From NCBI GenBank assembly GCA_030614245.1, contig JAUWKK010000147.1, positions 1 to 7,090 of the forward strand: a stretch of DNA of 7,090 nucleotides, read 5' to 3'. Positions 4,437 to 7,090 of the stretch are shown here, in pieces. Both the position numbers and the translations under genes were made by a program. The notes beneath the pieces are model-generated. The model worked only from the letters and a program-made list of their open reading frames with translations. It ran no database searches and was not told where the DNA came from. This stretch comes from Planctomycetota bacterium. GTDB taxonomy: Bacteria > Planctomycetota > PUPC01 > JABMSA01 > JAUWKK01. Within the stretch, counting starts at the first letter, position 1, and each line of letters starts with the position of its first letter.

Positions 4437-6854
4437 ATGGCGGCACAGATCGCCACATCCGGGATCGACTACGGGCCTGTCCGTCGCAAGGCATCCGCTG
4501 CTCTGCTGCTGGCACTGACGATCTTCGCGCTCATCTCGATCGTGACCTTCAACCGTTATGACCTCGCCGCGAATCAATGGCCGCCGAACGAGCCGCTGAT
4601 GAATTGGTGCGGGATTGTCGGCGCCCGGCTGGCCTCCTGGCTGCTCTGGTGGTTCGGTATGACATCTTTCGCGCTTGTAATACTCGTCGGAATTTGGAGT
4701 GCACTGCTGCTCTTCGCCGGGCGTTTGAACGAGCCGTGGATGAAACTGTTCGGCTCGACGCTTATCGTCTCGACTGCGTGCAGCGCGGCGGCGATGTTCG
4801 CGCCGATCAAGGATTTCATTCCGTCCAACGGCGGCGCTGTTGGCCTGTACCTCGTGCATTGGCTGCGCATATACTGCGGTACGACGGGTTCCTGGCTGAT
4901 CATCGCACTGTCCGGGTTCTTCGGGCTGCTGTTCCTGGGGCTCGACCGCGTGATCGCCCGCCAGGTGCGGTCGGTCATCGCAGTGAGCTCAGGCGGCGCC
5001 CGGCTGGCGGGTGTATTTGCCGGCAAGCCGAAGAAGCGGACGGCAACCGTCGCCGCCGCACCACTGAGGGTGCGCCAGGGGAAGCTGAATTCCCCCGACC
5101 AGCCGCAAGGCTCAGAGGAAGAAACGGAGCTGGCCGACGGTGAGCGGACGGTCGATGGCGAAGCCGAGCCGGATGCCGAAGCGGACGCTGCCGAGCTGGA
5201 ACGCCGCGCAGCCGTGCGAGAGCACCTCGCCAGGAAGGTGGCCGCCATCGGCAAGGGCGCGACGAAGAAGAGCAAATTCTCGAAGGAAGGCGCCGGAACC
5301 GCTGGTGTCTCAGAGAGCGATGATTACGCCTTTCCGCCGCTCGATCTGCTCGAGCACTCGCGGCCCGTCGACGTCCCCCGGCGCGAGGAAGATATCCGCC
5401 GTAACATCGAGATACTCGAACGGATGCTCGCAGACTTCAAGATACAGGCCGAGGTGGTGGACATCGACCGCGGCCCGGCGGTCACCCGCTACGAATTGAT
5501 GCTCGCCCCGGGGATCAAGGTCAATCGCATCACGGGGCTTGCCAACGATATCGCAATGGCCGTCAAGGCGCACGCAGTACGCGTCGTGGCGCCCATTCCG
5601 GGCAAATCGACCGTCGGCGTCGAAATCCCAAACGCATCCAAGGAAATCGTCCGCCTCAGGGAGCTCATCGAATCGGATGAATACAGACGCAAGAAATGGA
5701 CGCTCCCGCTGTTCATCGGCAAAGATTCCTCGGGCGCTCCCGTTATCAGCGATCTCACCATGATGCCGCACCTGCTGATTGCCGGCGCTACCGGCTCGGG
5801 CAAGTCGGTCTGCATCAATGCGGTAATCACCAGCATCCTGATGGTGCATCATCCCGACGAGGTGCGGCTGATCCTGGTCGACCCGAAGGTCGTCGAAATG
5901 CAGCAGTTCGATAACATTCCGCAACTGCTCACGCCGGTTATCACGGACCTCAAGCGTGCAACGTGGATACTCGACTGGGCAACGAAGAAGATGGACGAAC
6001 GCTACGACATGCTCGCCCGAGCCCGGGTACGCCACATCAAGCAGTACAACGCGCTCGGTGAAGAGGGCCTGCATGCACGCCTCGGAGAGGACGTCGATTA
6101 CGACAGCGTCCCGACGCACCTGCCGTACATCGTAATAATAGTCGATGAAATGGCCGACCTGATGATGATGTCCGGCAAGGAGGTCGAGATGTCGATCACG
6201 CGGCTGGCGCAGAAGTCGCGTGCGGTCGGCATCCACCTGATCCTGGCCACACAGCGCCCGTCGGTGGATGTCATCACCGGCCTGATAAAGGCCAACCTGC
6301 CGACGCGGATCAGCTTCCAGGTTTGCGCCCGCGTCGACTCCAGGACGATTCTCGACCGCAACGGGGCCGATGCACTGCTCGGCAGCGGCGACATGCTGTT
6401 CATCCCGCCACAGAGTTCCGACCTCGTCCGAGTGCAGGGCACGTTCGTCTCCGACAAGGAACTCCGCGCCGTCGTCAAGCACGTGACGAAGGACATCGAG
6501 GTCGAGTATGCCCTTGATGCGAACAACTGGGGCGCCGAAACCGACGACGACCCGAGCCGGCGCGACGATCTGTATAACAAGGCCCTGCGCATCGTTCTCG
6601 AGACGCAGCGCGGCTCGGTGAGCCAGTTGCAGCGCGATCTCGCCATAGGCTACACGCGCGCGGCGCGGCTGGTCGATATGATGGCCGCGCAGGGCATAGT
6701 CGGCCCCTACAAGGGCAGCCAGGCCCGCAAAGTAATGTTCACGCTCGAGGAATGGCTTAACATGCAGGGCGTCGAGACCACCGGGGCCGACGAGGCGGAA
6801 GAGCCGCCACTCGAGGCCGCCGTCGAGGTCGGCGAGGACGAGGAGGAAGGCTGA
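4437..6854 (+). CDS. ftsK: DNA translocase FtsK/SpoIIIE
   Basis: This 805-residue protein is a hexameric, ATP-driven double-stranded-DNA pump anchored at the division septum that clears chromosome termini and supports dimer resolution. The N-terminus has about four membrane segments (roughly 21-38, 68-95, 105-122, 152-169). An acidic and then basic linker (about 195-300) follows, shorter than in E. coli and closer to SpoIIIE-type proteins. The alpha domain runs from about 315 (with D-I-D-R-G-P-A-V-T-R-Y-E). The RecA-like motor carries Walker A G-A-T-G-S-G-K-S (450-457), Walker B I-V-I-I-V-D-E (565-571) and L-A-T-Q-R-P-S (603-609). The gamma winged helix that reads KOPS-type polarity sequences spans about 708-768. 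An acidic tail ends it (E-D-E-E-E-G); the ribosome site of the next gene lies in its codons. All catalytic motifs are intact. The start is ATG 4437. Confidence 0.96.
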   Translation: MAAQIATSGIDYGPVRRKASAALLLALTIFALISIVTFNRYDLAANQWPPNEPLMNWCGIVGARLASWLLWWFGMTSFALVILVGIWSALLLFAGRLNEPWMKLFGSTLIVSTACSAAAMFAPIKDFIPSNGGAVGLYLVHWLRIYCGTTGSWLIIALSGFFGLLFLGLDRVIARQVRSVIAVSSGGARLAGVFAGKPKKRTATVAAAPLRVRQGKLNSPDQPQGSEEETELADGERTVDGEAEPDAEADAAELERRAAVREHLARKVAAIGKGATKKSKFSKEGAGTAGVSESDDYAFPPLDLLEHSRPVDVPRREEDIRRNIEILERMLADFKIQAEVVDIDRGPAVTRYELMLAPGIKVNRITGLANDIAMAVKAHAVRVVAPIPGKSTVGVEIPNASKEIVRLRELIESDEYRRKKWTLPLFIGKDSSGAPVISDLTMMPHLLIAGATGSGKSVCINAVITSILMVHHPDEVRLILVDPKVVEMQQFDNIPQLLTPVITDLKRATWILDWATKKMDERYDMLARARVRHIKQYNALGEEGLHARLGEDVDYDSVPTHLPYIVIIVDEMADLMMMSGKEVEMSITRLAQKSRAVGIHLILATQRPSVDVITGLIKANLPTRISFQVCARVDSRTILDRNGADALLGSGDMLFIPPQSSDLVRVQGTFVSDKELRAVVKHVTKDIEVEYALDANNWGAETDDDPSRRDDLYNKALRIVLETQRGSVSQLQRDLAIGYTRAARLVDMMAAQGIVGPYKGSQARKVMFTLEEWLNMQGVETTGADEAEEPPLEAAVEVGEDEEEG
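6841..6846 (+). promoter_or_regulatory. Strong ribosome binding site for rimO inside ftsK
   Basis: AGGAGG lies in the last codons of ftsK. It stands 7 nt before ATT 6854 and 4 nt before CTG 6851; the first spacing is nearer the optimum. It contributes to the acidic E-E-E tail of FtsK and implies translational coupling. Confidence 0.6.
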
Positions 6855-7090
6855 TTGATCAGGCCCCGGCCCATTCAGTTCACATAGTCAGCCTCGGCTG
6901 TCCGAAGAACGAGATAGACACCGAGCGCATCCTCGCGGCGCTCGCCGAGGCCGGCTGGCTGATCTGCTCGAATCCCACCGATGCCGATATCATACTCATC
7001 AACACGTGCGGCTTCATCGAACCGGCCAGGCAGGAAGCTTTTTTCGAGATCGCGCGCGCGCGAGATATCAATCGCAGAGGCCAGCGCCCC
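6854..7090 (+). CDS. rimO: Ribosomal protein S12 methylthiotransferase RimO (5' part, non-canonical start)
   Basis: The window ends after 79 codons. Counting ATT 6854 as residue 1, the N-terminal UPF0004 domain shows S-L-G-C-P-K-N-E-I-D-T-E-R (13-25) and L-I-N-T-C-G-F-I (48-55). These carry C16 and C52, two of the three conserved cysteines that hold the auxiliary iron-sulfur cluster. C-P-K-N points to RimO and not to MiaB (G-C-Q-M-N) or MtaB (G-C-K-V-N). RimO is a radical-SAM enzyme that methylthiolates an aspartate of ribosomal protein S12; its CxxxCxxC motif would lie past the window edge. No in-frame ATG, GTG or TTG precedes the conserved motif, so the start is ATT 6854 or CTG 6851, directly at the ftsK stop. 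A frameshift in the read or an unnoticed start cannot be excluded. Confidence 0.9.
   Translation, partial: MDQAPAHSVHIVSLGCPKNEIDTERILAALAEAGWLICSNPTDADIILINTCGFIEPARQEAFFEIARARDINRRGQRP

Noticed and set aside
5310..6482. Long minus-strand open frame (390 codons)
   Set aside because: It is a shadow of the ftsK motor domain. The plus-strand frame carries intact Walker motifs.
7051..7062. Alternating CG run (six CG units)
   Set aside because: It encodes A-R-A-R in rimO with normal codons. The run is short, so any Z-DNA role would be speculation.

Overview
The window is GC-rich bacterial DNA with all clear genes on the + strand, tightly packed and rich in GC-ending codons. From left to right it holds a membrane-anchored zinc-ribbon/coiled-coil/HEAT-repeat protein of unknown function (214-2124), pheT (phenylalanyl-tRNA synthetase beta chain, 2174-4231), ftsK/spoIIIE (DNA translocase, 4437-6854) and the 5' end of rimO (ribosomal protein S12 methylthiotransferase, 6854 to the window end). 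The first gene's architecture, a PheT without the usual N-terminal OB-fold tRNA-binding insert, and REP-like and heptamer repeats suggest a member of the Planctomycetota/PVC group or a related lineage. This is an inference and not firmly shown.

Region 1-213 is regulatory. It has a near-consensus sigma-70-type promoter (TTGACT, 17 bp, TATAAT) whose -10 box is part of a perfect dyad, TATAATCATTATA. The promoter lies inside the longest reading frame of the first gene and so fixes its start at ATG 214, behind a good ribosome site. A short open frame runs leftward from 97 off the window edge and may be a divergent gene.

Region 214-4231 reads as a probable two-gene operon, with a 49-nt gap and no terminator. 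pheS is not next to pheT. Inside pheT lies the most striking object of the window: a 57-bp palindromic element (3754-3810). It consists of two REP-like hairpins in inverted orientation around ATTAAT, their stems kept by compensatory base changes. It is translated in frame as a 19-residue insertion in the catalytic-core domain.

Region 4232-4436 is a 205-bp intergenic leader with a weak candidate promoter and two blocks of degenerate 7-bp repeats. The blocks are complementary and can fold in several registers into a hairpin just before a T-run and the ftsK ribosome site, so they may be mobile-repeat debris or an attenuator.

Region 4437-7090 is ftsK followed without a gap by rimO. No ATG, GTG or TTG codon is available to rimO, so it appears to start at AUU (6854) or CUG (6851) behind an AGGAGG in the tail of ftsK. 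Chromosome segregation/division and ribosome modification are therefore translationally linked here. I see no CRISPR, tRNA, rRNA, transposase or defence system.
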